Shown: positions 1 through 6,235 of the stretch, one piece after another | Layout of the letters: the number at the start of each line of letters is the position of its first letter | Numbering within the stretch: the stretch's first letter is position 1 | NCBI GenBank assembly: GCA_031267455.1 | Contig: JAIRZC010000185.1 | Coordinates: forward strand, 1-6,235 | Direction: 5' to 3' | DNA length: 6,235 nt | From: Accumulibacter sp. | GTDB lineage: Bacteria > Pseudomonadota > Gammaproteobacteria > Burkholderiales > Rhodocyclaceae | Notes under the pieces: model-generated | The model's input: the letters and a program-made list of their open reading frames with translations, nothing else | Databases searched by the model: none | Told to the model about the DNA's origin: nothing | Made by a program: the position numbers and the translations under genes

Positions 1-1
1 T

Positions 2-1813
2 CCCTTGTTTCCGGATGGTCTCTACAACGAAGTCCAGGTCGTCGCGATGGTCGTCTCGGTCAATCCGGAAGTCGACCCGGACATTCCCGCGCTGATCGGC
101 GCGTCCGCCGCGATGTCGCTTTCGGGGATTCCGTTCAACGGCCCGATCGGCGCGGCGCGGATCGGCTATGTCGATGGGAATTATGTGCTCAATCCGACGC
201 TGTCCCAGTTGAAGAACAGCCGCTTGGACCTCGTCGTGGCCGGAACACGCGACGCCGTCCTGATGGTCGAATCCGAAGCTGACATCCTTCCGGAAGACAT
301 CATGCTCGGCGCGGTGGTTTTCGGCCATGAGCAGATGCAGGCGGCGATCGACGCGATCGACGAGCTCGCCGACGAAGCCGGGAAGCCGGAATGGGACTGG
401 TCGCCGGAACCGAAGAACGAAGCCCTGATCGCCCGCTTGAACGCGCTCGTTGAAGCGGATATCCAGGAGGCTTTCCAGATTACGGGAAAACAGGCGCGTA
501 CGCGGCGCCTCAACGAGATTTCTGAAAAGGCCGTTGTGGATCTGACGGGGGAAGAAGGCGGGCCGGACACCACGACTGTCCGGAGCATGATTTTCGACAT
601 CGAGTCGCGCGTCGTGCGAGGTCGCGTCCTGGCGGGCGAACCGCGGATCGACGGTCGGGACACGCGCACCGTCCGTCCGATCTCGATCCGTTCGGGTGTT
701 TTGCCGCGCGCCCACGGTTCGGCGCTGTTTACTCGCGGTGAAACGCAGGCGCTCGTCACCGCGACGCTTGGCACGGGGCGCGATGAGCAGATCATCGACG
801 CGTTGACGGGCGAGTACCGAGATCGCTTCATGCTTCATTACAATTTTCCGCCGTACGCGACTGGCGAATGCGGACGCATTGGGTCGCCGAAGCGACGCGA
901 AATCGGTCATGGTCGATTGGCCAAGCGCGCCGTCGCCGCGGTGCTCCCAAAACCGGAAGATTTTTCCTACACGCTGCGCGTTGTTTCCGAAATCACCGAA
1001 TCGAACGGTTCGAGCTCAATGGCGTCGGTCTGTGGTTCCTCGCTGGCGCTGATGGATGCCGGCGTGCCGATCAAATCGCATGTGGCAGGTATCGCGATGG
1101 GCCTCATCAAGGAAGGCAACTGTTTTGCCGTTCTGACTGACATCCTCGGCGATGAGGATCATCTGGGCGACATGGATTTCAAGGTCGCGGGTACCGATTC
1201 CGGCGTCACCGCCCTGCAGATGGACATCAAGATACAGGGGATTACCAAAGAAATCATGCAGGTCGCCCTTGCGCAGGCGAAGGAAGCGCGCCTTCTGATC
1301 CTCGAACGGATGCGGCAGTCGATTTCGAGCCATCGCGAGGAAGTTTCGGCTTACGCGCCGCGTCTTTACACGATGAAGATCAATCCGGAAAAGATTCGTG
1401 ACGTGATCGGCAAAGGTGGTTCGGTCATCCGCGCGATCACCGAGGAGACCGGGACGACGATAGACATCAAGGAAGACGGAACGATCATGATTGCTTCCGT
1501 CAACAGCGAAGCGGCGGATTCGGCGCGCGCGCGGATCGAGGCGATCACTGCGGATGTCGAGGTTGGCAAGACCTACGAAGGCACGGTGCTCAAGTTGCTC
1601 GATTTCGGCGCCATCGTCAGCATTCTGCCCGGGCGGGATGGCCTTCTGCATATTTCGCAGATCGCCAACGAACGCGTAAACGCGGTTTCCGATTACCTTA
1701 AGGAGGGGCAGAAAGTCCGTGTCAAGGTGCTCGAAGCCGATGAAAAGGGCCGTGTGCGTTTATCGATGAAGGCGCTTGCCGCCGAAGAGAACGCGGCGGC
1801 CAGTACGAAGTAG
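2..1813 (+). CDS. pnp: Polyribonucleotide nucleotidyltransferase (PNPase), 5'-truncated by window edge
   Basis: PNPase degrades RNA 3' to 5' by phosphorolysis, releasing nucleoside diphosphates, and usually acts as a trimer, often with RNase E. The first complete codon is at 2; by alignment to the E. coli protein from memory about 100 N-terminal residues lie left of the window. Counting from the codon at 5, one sees the end of the first RNase PH-like domain (motif [12 protein letters not shown]), the helical linker (about 105-200), the second RNase PH core with [11 protein letters not shown] at 293-303 (phosphate and RNA binding), and the acidic metal-binding cluster DEDHLGDMD at 383-391. A KH domain follows (about 457-515, GKGG loop 469-472), then an S1 domain (about 520-590). 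The tail after S1 is short, about 14 residues. The frame is intact to the TAG at 1811. In relatives pnp normally follows rpsO, which is outside the window. A hairpin terminator lies 18 bp downstream. Identification is very secure. Confidence 0.98.
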   Translation, partial: PLFPDGLYNEVQVVAMVVSVNPEVDPDIPALIGASAAMSLSGIPFNGPIGAARIGYVDGNYVLNPTLSQLKNSRLDLVVAGTRDAVLMVESEADILPEDIMLGAVVFGHEQMQAAIDAIDELADEAGKPEWDWSPEPKNEALIARLNALVEADIQEAFQITGKQARTRRLNEISEKAVVDLTGEEGGPDTTTVRSMIFDIESRVVRGRVLAGEPRIDGRDTRTVRPISIRSGVLPRAHGSALFTRGETQALVTATLGTGRDEQIIDALTGEYRDRFMLHYNFPPYATGECGRIGSPKRREIGHGRLAKRAVAAVLPKPEDFSYTLRVVSEITESNGSSSMASVCGSSLALMDAGVPIKSHVAGIAMGLIKEGNCFAVLTDILGDEDHLGDMDFKVAGTDSGVTALQMDIKIQGITKEIMQVALAQAKEARLLILERMRQSISSHREEVSAYAPRLYTMKINPEKIRDVIGKGGSVIRAITEETGTTIDIKEDGTIMIASVNSEAADSARARIEAITADVEVGKTYEGTVLKLLDFGAIVSILPGRDGLLHISQIANERVNAVSDYLKEGQKVRVKVLEADEKGRVRLSMKALAAEENAAASTK

Positions 1814-1830
1814 GGCGCAGGGTTCTTCAA

Positions 1831-1867
1831 AGAATAAAAAGGACGCTTTAAGCGTCCTTTTTATTCT
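1831..1867. terminator. Bidirectional intrinsic terminator shared by pnp and dksA
   Basis: The arms 1831-1847 and 1851-1867 are perfectly complementary over 17 bp around a 3-nt TTA centre. The core is GGACGCTT/AAGCGTCC. Its outer flank is A-rich on the left and T-rich on the right (TTTTT at 1858-1862), so a U-run follows the GC-rich core when transcribed from either side. It sits 18 bp after the pnp stop and 126 bp beyond the dksA stop, between convergent genes, which is the usual setting for a two-way terminator. Structure is seen directly; function is inferred. Confidence 0.93.
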
Positions 1868-1919
1868 GAGGCCGCTATCCCAGCCTTGCTTTTTCCGCAT
1901 TTCGGTGTTGCGCGCGGGC

Positions 1920-1942
1920 CGTTTTCGCGTTACGGGAAAACG
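1920..1942. repeat. Imperfect inverted repeat in the dksA 3' region
   Basis: CGTTTTC (1920-1926) is the reverse complement of GAAAACG (1936-1942). After one G-G mismatch, two more pairs close a TTA loop. On neither strand is it followed by a T-run, so it is not a typical terminator. It lies in the 3' untranslated region of dksA as read on the minus strand and could protect the message end; that role is a guess. Confidence 0.45.
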
Positions 1943-1946
1943 CATG

Positions 1947-1962
1947 GGCGGAATGGCGGAAT
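1947..1962. repeat. Two-copy 8-bp tandem repeat between pnp and dksA
   Basis: GGCGGAAT occurs twice head to tail at 1947-1954 and 1955-1962. It is non-coding, 31 bp beyond the dksA stop. With only two copies it may be chance or replication slippage. No function is apparent. Confidence 0.5.
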
Positions 1963-1992
1963 GTCCCGTGAGGGCGATTCCCAATTGACGGT

Positions 1993-2424
1993 TTATTTGG
2001 CGACTTGGCGTTCGCGGACTTCCTCAAGCGTTTTGCAATCGATACACAGGCTCGCCGTGGGTCGCGCCTCGAGGCGTTTGATGCCGATCTCGATGCCGCA
2101 ACTTGAACAATACCCATATTCCTTGCTGTCGATTTTGGCGACTGTATCGTCGATTTTCTTGATCAGTTTGCGCTCGCGGTCGCGGCTTCGCAACTCGATG
2201 GCGATATCCGTCTCCTGGCTTGCCCGGTCGTTCGGATCGGCGAAGACGGTTGCTTCATCCTGCATCGTATGAACCGTGCGCTTGATATCGTTCATCAAAT
2301 CTTTCTTGATCGATTCGAGGATGGAACGAAAATGGGCAAGCTGGCGCTCGCTCATGTATTCCTCGCCCTTTTTTGGAACGTAGGGCGCAAATTGTCTCGT
2401 TAGCGGTTCGTCGGGCGTCGTCAT
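1993..2424 (-). CDS. dksA: RNA polymerase-binding transcription factor DksA
   Basis: DksA enters the RNA polymerase secondary channel and, with (p)ppGpp, represses rRNA promoters and activates amino-acid biosynthesis promoters. The product is 143 aa (E. coli DksA is 151) and aligns along its whole length. The N-terminal helical and coiled-coil part includes [12 protein letters not shown] (21-32). The coiled-coil tip DxxDxA is D63, D66, A68, equivalent to E. coli D71, D74, A76. The C4 zinc finger is C106, C109, C127, C130. Residues matching the ppGpp site-2 set (R83, L87, K90, R121, K131) are kept. Serine 80 replaces E. coli N88. I chose the ATG at 2424 rather than the adjacent upstream TTG at 2427; a weak TGGA lies 8 nt before the ATG. 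The gene is monocistronic, convergent with pnp and divergent from carAB, and has an extended -10 promoter just upstream. Identification is very secure; the start is probable. Confidence 0.97.
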   Translation of the reverse strand: MTTPDEPLTRQFAPYVPKKGEEYMSERQLAHFRSILESIKKDLMNDIKRTVHTMQDEATVFADPNDRASQETDIAIELRSRDRERKLIKKIDDTVAKIDSKEYGYCSSCGIEIGIKRLEARPTASLCIDCKTLEEVRERQVAK

Positions 2425-2458
2425 CAAAAATATCCAGCTTGTCAGCGGTAGTCACTCA

Positions 2459-2489
2459 AATATAGCACGTTTCGATCCCTTTCCGGCAA
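2459..2489 (-). promoter_or_regulatory. Predicted sigma-70 promoter of dksA (extended -10)
   Basis: Reading the minus strand, TGCTATATT (2467 to 2459) is an extended -10 element with a 5/6 match to TATAAT. A -35-like TTGCCG lies at 2489-2484, with a long 19-bp spacer, so the extended -10 probably carries most of the activity. Transcription would begin near 2452, giving a leader of about 28 nt before the ATG at 2424. Motifs are seen; promoter activity is inferred. Confidence 0.65.
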
Positions 2490-2497
2490 GAAAGGGA
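2476..2497. repeat. 8-bp inverted repeat bracketing the dksA -35 element
   Basis: TCCCTTTC (2476-2483) and GAAAGGGA (2490-2497) are perfect reverse complements separated by six bases. Those six bases are exactly the -35-like hexamer of the predicted dksA promoter. It resembles a dimeric repressor or activator site; no known regulator consensus is recognised. Confidence 0.5.
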
Positions 2498-2506
2498 AGC
2501 CTGCGC

Positions 2507-2526
2507 GGCGCGGGAAGAACCGCGCC
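2507..2526. repeat. GC-rich 7-bp inverted repeat upstream of dksA promoter
   Basis: GGCGCGG (2507-2513) and CCGCGCC (2520-2526) pair perfectly around GAAGAA. There is no T-run on either side, so it is not an intrinsic terminator. It could be a protein-binding site upstream of dksA, or chance in GC-rich DNA. Confidence 0.45.
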
Positions 2527-2633
2527 ATTCCAGCGGCGAATTATCTCCCGGTGGGGTGGGGTTTTCAACCCAAACATGTCGTTGCCGCTTTGCGTGCGCC
2601 ATGAGAAGCTCAGAGGCTCGTCCCGAACGAGAT

Positions 2634-2662
2634 TTGCCGGAAATTGAGCGCAATGCTATAAT
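2634..2662 (+). promoter_or_regulatory. Predicted sigma-70 promoter of carAB (extended -10)
   Basis: TTGCCG (2634-2639) is separated by exactly 17 bp from a consensus TATAAT (2657-2662), which is preceded by TG at 2654-2655 to give the extended -10 TGCTATAAT. Transcription would start about seven bases on, near A2669, about 80 nt before the carA start. This is the strongest promoter-like sequence I see in the window. Confidence 0.85.
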
Positions 2663-2664
2663 TC

Positions 2665-2674
2665 TTCCATGGAA
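2665..2674. repeat. 10-bp palindrome over the carA transcription start
   Basis: TTCCATGGAA is a perfect palindrome whose centre (2669/2670) falls on the predicted carA +1. A protein bound there would be expected to block promoter clearance. It is short, and no regulator is recognised. Confidence 0.45.
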
Positions 2675-2683
2675 TCGAGGTTC

Positions 2684-2718
2684 AAGCGGGAGCGCCGTGA
2701 GGCTTCCCGCTTTTGTTT
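2684..2718 (+). terminator. Terminator-like hairpin in the carA leader, candidate attenuator
   Basis: AAGCGGGA (2684-2691) pairs perfectly with TCCCGCTT (2705-2712). An inner GCC/GGC stem (2694-2696 with 2701-2703) is capped by the GNRA-type loop GTGA. The T-rich stretch 2711-2718 (TTTTGTTT) follows at once. This is the architecture of an intrinsic terminator, lying between the predicted +1 (2669) and the carA ribosome binding site (2738). It could abort carAB transcripts at about 50 nt. The structure is seen; conditional attenuation is inferred, and I found no convincing antiterminator pairing. Confidence 0.7.
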
Positions 2719-2737
2719 GCCCTCCAATCGACGGATC

Positions 2738-2742
2738 AGGAG
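2738..2742 (+). promoter_or_regulatory. Ribosome binding site fixing the carA GTG start
   Basis: AGGAG lies six bases before the GTG at 2749. This good match at ideal spacing decides the start against the in-frame TTG at 2713, which has no such site and lies inside the leader terminator's T-tract. Confidence 0.88.
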
Positions 2743-2748
2743 CGTTTC

Positions 2749-3918
2749 GTGCCCTTCTCGCCTTCATTTCCGCCTGCGGTTTTCGCGCTCGCAGACGGCA
2801 CGGTTTTCCGCGGCTATTCGATCGGATTCGAAGGCTCGGTCGTCGGAGAAGCGGTTTTCAACACCGCGATGACCGGCTATCAGGAAATCCTTACCGACCC
2901 TTCCTATACGCGGCAGATCGTCACACTGACTTATCCGCATGTCGGGAATACCGGGTGCAATGATGAAGATATCGAATCGCTGGGGATTTTCGCCTCCGGC
3001 CTGATCATTCGGGATTTACCGATCCGCGCCGAGAGCTGGCGCCTGCAGTGCGGCCTGTCCGACTTTCTGAAAAAGAACGCGATCGTCGCCATCGCCGGTG
3101 TCGACACGCGCAAGCTGACGCGTATCCTGCGCGAAAAAGGCGCACAACCGGGGTGCATCGATGCCCTGAATCCATCCGCCGAGGCCGAAGCGATCGAAAA
3201 AGCGCGTAATTTTCCGGGACTTGCCGGAATGGACCTCGCCAGGGAGGTCAGTGTCGATATGCCCTACGAGTGGAATGAATCCGGATGGACACTGCGCGGC
3301 GGCTACGGCGCCGCCAATAAAATCGAGTACCATGTGGTTGTCCTCGATTTTGGCGTCAAGCGCAACATCCTGCGGATGCTTTCGTCGTACAATTGCCGCG
3401 TGACGGTCGTCCCCGCAATGACTCCGGCATCCTCTGTGCTCGCTTACCGTCCGGATGGCGTGCTTTTGTCGAACGGTCCGGGCGACCCCGAGCCTTGTGG
3501 CTACGCGATCGAAACGATACGTGAATTGCTTGCCGAAAAAATCCCGATTTTCGGCATTTGCCTCGGACACCAGCTACTCGCGCTCGCTTCGGGCGCGAAA
3601 ACGCACAAGATGAAGTTCGGCCATCACGGCGCGAATCATCCGGTCAAGGATATCGATACACGGGAAGTCTTGATCAGTAGCCAGAACCACGGTTTTGCCG
3701 TCGACTTGGAATCGCTTCCGCCGAACCTGCGTGCCACCCATGTTTCGCTCTTCGATGGGACGCTCCAGGGTCTCGCGCGCACCGACGTGCCCGCGTTCTC
3801 TTTCCAGGGGCATCCGGAGGCGAGTCCGGGGCCGCGCGATGCCACGTATCTGTTCGAACGCTTCATTGCGATGATGTGCGCGAAAAGGGGCGGGGATAAA
3901 TCCCCCGCGGAAAGATAG
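2749..3918 (+). CDS. carA: Carbamoyl-phosphate synthetase small (glutamine amidotransferase) subunit
   Basis: CarA hydrolyses glutamine and passes ammonia through a tunnel to CarB, in the cytoplasm, for carbamoyl phosphate used in pyrimidine and arginine synthesis. From the GTG the product is 389 aa (E. coli 382). The N-terminal CPSase small-chain domain (about 10-150) contains [13 protein letters not shown] and DTRKLTR. A class I glutamine amidotransferase domain occupies roughly 190-380, with the oxyanion region SNGPGDP, nucleophile C271 in GICLGHQ, and the remaining triad residues H355 and E357 in GHPEASPG. These match E. coli C269, H353 and E355. The start is supported by AGGAG at six bases' spacing and by the length. 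It is the first gene of a carAB operon: carB starts two bases after its TAG. No damage is seen. Confidence 0.98.
   Translation: MPFSPSFPPAVFALADGTVFRGYSIGFEGSVVGEAVFNTAMTGYQEILTDPSYTRQIVTLTYPHVGNTGCNDEDIESLGIFASGLIIRDLPIRAESWRLQCGLSDFLKKNAIVAIAGVDTRKLTRILREKGAQPGCIDALNPSAEAEAIEKARNFPGLAGMDLAREVSVDMPYEWNESGWTLRGGYGAANKIEYHVVVLDFGVKRNILRMLSSYNCRVTVVPAMTPASSVLAYRPDGVLLSNGPGDPEPCGYAIETIRELLAEKIPIFGICLGHQLLALASGAKTHKMKFGHHGANHPVKDIDTREVLISSQNHGFAVDLESLPPNLRATHVSLFDGTLQGLARTDVPAFSFQGHPEASPGPRDATYLFERFIAMMCAKRGGDKSPAER
3890..3908 (+). repeat. Stem-loop at the carA-carB junction
   Basis: GCGGGGA (3890-3896) pairs with TCCCCCGC (3901-3908) around a TAAA loop, with one bulged C on the right arm. It covers the last codons of carA and ends just before the carB ribosome binding site candidate GGAAAG (3909-3914). 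There is no T-run, so it is not a terminator. It could couple carB translation to passage of ribosomes through carA, or mark a processing point; both are inferences. Confidence 0.55.
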
Positions 3919-3920
3919 CC

Positions 3921-6235
3921 ATGCCAAAGCGCAGTGACCTCAAAAGCGTCCTGATCATCGGCGCGGGGCCGATCGTCATTGGTCAGGCGTGTGAATTCGA
4001 CTATTCCGGAGCGCAGGCGTGCAAGGCGTTGCGCGAGGAAGGCTTCCGCGTCGTCTTGGTCAATTCGAACCCGGCGACGATTATGACCGATCCCGAAATG
4101 GCCGATGTGACGTATATCGAGCCGATCACTTGGCAATCGATCGAGAAAATCATCGAGCGCGAGCGTCCCGACGCCCTGCTTCCGACAATGGGCGGGCAGA
4201 CGGCGCTCAATTGCGCGCTCGACCTCGCGCGTTACGGCGTCCTTGAAAAATTCAATGTCAGAATGATCGGCGCGTCCCGTGATGCGATCGACAAGGCCGA
4301 GGATCGCGAAAAATTCAAGGCCGCGATGACGAGGATCGGGCTTGGGACAGCGCTCTCGAAAATCGCGCATTCGATGGAAGAGGCGCAGCAAGTTCAGGCA
4401 GCGATTGGTTTTCCCGTGATCATCCGTCCGTCATTTACGATGGGCGGTTCGGGTGGTGGGATCGCCTATAACCAGGAAGAATTCGTCGAAATCTGTAAAC
4501 GCGGTCTCGACGCCAGCCCGACGCACGAACTGTTGATCGAAGAATCGTTGATCGGCTGGAAAGAATTCGAGATGGAGGTTGTCCGCGACAGGAAGGATAA
4601 TTGCATCATCGTCTGTTCGATAGAAAACTTGGACCCGATGGGCGTGCACACCGGCGATTCGATTACCGTCGCGCCGGCGCAGACCCTGACCGACAAGGAG
4701 TACCAGATCATGCGCGACGCCGCGATCGCGGTGCTTCGCGAGATCGGCGTCGATACCGGGGGCTCGAATGTCCAATTCGCGGTATGTCCGGCGGATGGTC
4801 GGATGATCATCGTCGAGATGAACCCGCGCGTTTCGCGTTCCTCGGCGCTGGCGTCTAAAGCGACGGGTTTCCCGATCGCCAAGGTCGCGGCCAAGCTGGC
4901 CGTTGGCTATACGCTCGACGAACTCGCCAACGAAATCACCGGCGGCGGGACGCCCGCGTCTTTTGAGCCTTCGATCGATTATGTCGTGACCAAGGTGCCG
5001 CGTTTCGCCTTCGAAAAATTCCCGACCTCGGACTCGCGCCTGACGACGCAGATGAAATCGGTCGGCGAGGTGATGGCCATCGGCCGCACCTTCCAGGAAT
5101 CCTTCCAGAAAGCGCTGCGCGGCCTGGAGATCGGCGTCGATGGGATGAACCAGCGAACGACGGACCGCGAGGAGCTCGAACGCGAACTCGGCGAACCCGG
5201 TCCGGATCGTATCTGGTACGTCGGCGACGCCTTCGAAATCGGTTTCACGCTCGACGAAGTGTATGCGCTTACGCGCATCGACCCGTGGTTTCTGGCGCAG
5301 ATCGAAGACATCGTCCGAATCGAGATGCTTCTCGACGACATGGCGCTCGACGAAATCGATGCGCCGGCCCTTCGCGAGCTCAAGCGCAAGGGATTCTCTG
5401 ACCGCCGCTTGGCGCATCTTTTGAAGACGAACGATGCCAAGGTACGCGCGCGCCGCCATTCGATGGGAATTCGGCCCGTTTATAAGCGCGTCGATACCTG
5501 TGCCGCCGAATTCAAGGCCATGACGGCGTACATGTATTCGACTTATGAAGAGGAATGCGAGGCGCGACCGAGCCAACGCAAAAAAATCATGGTGCTCGGC
5601 GGCGGCCCGAACCGCATCGGACAGGGGATCGAGTTCGACTATTGCTGCGTGCATGCCGTGCTGGCGTTGCGCGAGGACGGCTATGAAACAATCATGGTCA
5701 ACTGCAACCCCGAGACGGTTTCGACCGATTACGATACATCGGACCGCCTGTATTTCGAACCGCTGACGCTCGAGGATGTTCTTGAAATCGTCGCGGTCGA
5801 AAAGCCGGACGGCGTAATCGTCCAGTTCGGTGGCCAGACGCCACTCAAGCTCGCGCGCGACCTCGAGGCGAACGGTGTTCCGATTATCGGAACATCGCCG
5901 GACATGATCGACGCCGCCGAGGACCGCGAGCGTTTTCAGCAACTCCTCAACACGCTCGGGCTCAAGCAGCCGCCCAACCGAACAGCCCGTACCGAGGCCG
6001 ACGCATTGCGGCTTGCCGACGAGATCGGCTATCCGCTCGTCGTTCGTCCGTCCTATGTACTCGGCGGACGCGCGATGGAGATCGTGCACGAAGCGCGCGA
6101 CCTCGAGCGTTACATGCGCGAAGCGGTCAAGGTCTCGAACGATTCGCCGGTACTCATCGATCGGTTTTTGAACGACGCCTGCGAAGTCGATGTCGACGCG
6201 CTTTCCGACGGAAAGGAAGTCATCATCGGCGGCGT
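3921..6235 (+). CDS. carB: Carbamoyl-phosphate synthetase large subunit, 3'-truncated by window edge
   Basis: CarB makes carbamoyl phosphate from bicarbonate, CarA-derived ammonia and two ATP. The ATG at 3921 begins [20 protein letters not shown], nearly the E. coli start, with GGAAAG six bases upstream. The frame is open to the window end: 771 codons of a family that is usually about 1,070 aa. The first synthetase half (about 1-400) has an ATP-grasp fold with R169 in [14 protein letters not shown] and E299/N301 in [10 protein letters not shown], at the same numbers as E. coli. The oligomerisation region (about 400-550) ends in [11 protein letters not shown] and is about six residues shorter than in E. 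coli. The second synthetase half begins at [16 protein letters not shown] and reaches its ATP-grasp arginine R709 (E. coli R715). The rest of that domain and the C-terminal allosteric domain (UMP, ornithine and IMP in E. coli) lie beyond the edge. It is co-transcribed with carA. Confidence 0.98.
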   Translation, partial: MPKRSDLKSVLIIGAGPIVIGQACEFDYSGAQACKALREEGFRVVLVNSNPATIMTDPEMADVTYIEPITWQSIEKIIERERPDALLPTMGGQTALNCALDLARYGVLEKFNVRMIGASRDAIDKAEDREKFKAAMTRIGLGTALSKIAHSMEEAQQVQAAIGFPVIIRPSFTMGGSGGGIAYNQEEFVEICKRGLDASPTHELLIEESLIGWKEFEMEVVRDRKDNCIIVCSIENLDPMGVHTGDSITVAPAQTLTDKEYQIMRDAAIAVLREIGVDTGGSNVQFAVCPADGRMIIVEMNPRVSRSSALASKATGFPIAKVAAKLAVGYTLDELANEITGGGTPASFEPSIDYVVTKVPRFAFEKFPTSDSRLTTQMKSVGEVMAIGRTFQESFQKALRGLEIGVDGMNQRTTDREELERELGEPGPDRIWYVGDAFEIGFTLDEVYALTRIDPWFLAQIEDIVRIEMLLDDMALDEIDAPALRELKRKGFSDRRLAHLLKTNDAKVRARRHSMGIRPVYKRVDTCAAEFKAMTAYMYSTYEEECEARPSQRKKIMVLGGGPNRIGQGIEFDYCCVHAVLALREDGYETIMVNCNPETVSTDYDTSDRLYFEPLTLEDVLEIVAVEKPDGVIVQFGGQTPLKLARDLEANGVPIIGTSPDMIDAAEDRERFQQLLNTLGLKQPPNRTARTEADALRLADEIGYPLVVRPSYVLGGRAMEIVHEARDLERYMREAVKVSNDSPVLIDRFLNDACEVDVDALSDGKEVIIGG

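Larger units (their letters stand above)
2425..2748. other. Divergent dksA-carA regulatory region, no protein gene
   Basis: These 324 bases contain no credible coding sequence. They hold the leftward dksA promoter, the rightward carA promoter, the carA leader with a terminator-like hairpin, and several inverted repeats. Besides those listed separately there are GGGTT/AACCC with a TTC loop (2559-2571), next to a G-rich stretch at 2550-2561, and CTCGT/ACGAG (2617-2631) immediately left of the carA -35 element. I recognise no tRNA, known riboswitch consensus or clear ARG box by eye. The two predicted start sites are about 217 bp apart, leaving room for independent control of each side. Confidence 0.8.

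Noticed and set aside
1699..1706. Perfect Shine-Dalgarno-like TAAGGAGG inside pnp.
   Set aside because: It encodes conserved S1-domain residues; the nearest start (GTG at 1719) is too far and leads to a stop after 16 codons. At most it could slow ribosomes.
2425..2427. TTG codon directly before the dksA ATG as a start.
   Set aside because: The adjacent ATG at 2424 is the better start, and the difference is one residue.
2550..2561. G-rich run as a possible G-quadruplex.
   Set aside because: Only two full G4 tracts plus a GG are present, not the four tracts needed for a stable form.
2722..2742. CTCC pairing with the GGAG of the carA ribosome binding site as a possible sequestering stem.
   Set aside because: Only four base pairs around a 13-nt loop, too weak to claim.
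2713..2748. Upstream in-frame TTG start for carA, adding 12 residues.
   Set aside because: It lies in the T-tract of the leader hairpin without a ribosome binding site, while the GTG at 2749 has AGGAG at six bases and gives the usual family length.
2456..2767. 103-codon minus-strand frame across the dksA-carA region.
   Set aside because: It would run through both predicted promoters and the carA leader, and shows no family resemblance or ribosome binding site that I can see.
2556..2963. 135-codon plus-strand frame overlapping the start of carA.
   Set aside because: Most of its second half is an off-frame reading of conserved carA, and the beginning lies upstream of the carA promoter.
4431..6089. 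Long 552-codon open frame on the minus strand, opposite carB.
   Set aside because: It is antisense to a clearly conserved enzyme, its translation is rich in Arg, Asp and His with no recognisable domain, and GC-rich codon bias commonly opens such antisense frames.

Overview
The window holds core housekeeping genes of a proteobacterium, most likely a gamma- or betaproteobacterium. The basis is recalled similarity: every protein reads as a close, collinear relative of its Escherichia coli counterpart (PNPase, DksA, CarA, CarB). DNA is moderately GC-rich by eye (roughly 55-60%, not counted), with GC-ending codons favoured. The genus cannot be fixed from this sequence.

Layout. Positions 2-1813 (+) carry the C-terminal ~85% of pnp, whose start lies left of the window. 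A 17-bp perfect hairpin (1831-1867) follows, with a T-run readable from either strand; it appears to terminate both pnp and the convergent dksA (2424-1993, minus). A 324-bp divergent region (2425-2748) separates dksA from carA. It contains two outward-facing extended -10 promoters of nearly the same sequence, several inverted repeats, and a terminator-like hairpin with a T-rich tail inside the carA leader. carA (2749-3918, +) starts at a GTG with a good ribosome binding site. carB begins two bases after the carA stop (3921) and runs off the right edge in one uninterrupted frame; 771 codons are visible.

How the genes work together. CarA and CarB form carbamoyl-phosphate synthetase, which supplies carbamoyl phosphate for both pyrimidines and arginine. 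DksA is the RNA polymerase secondary-channel factor that works with (p)ppGpp, and PNPase is a 3'-to-5' exoribonuclease. They are neighbours but not one operon: pnp and carAB read rightward, while dksA is a separate leftward unit between them.

The proteins are orthodox. The best non-routine signal is regulatory: the short carA leader, where a promoter, a palindrome over the predicted start site and a terminator-like hairpin lie within about 90 bp. I see no mobile element, CRISPR array, tRNA, rRNA or clearly new system.
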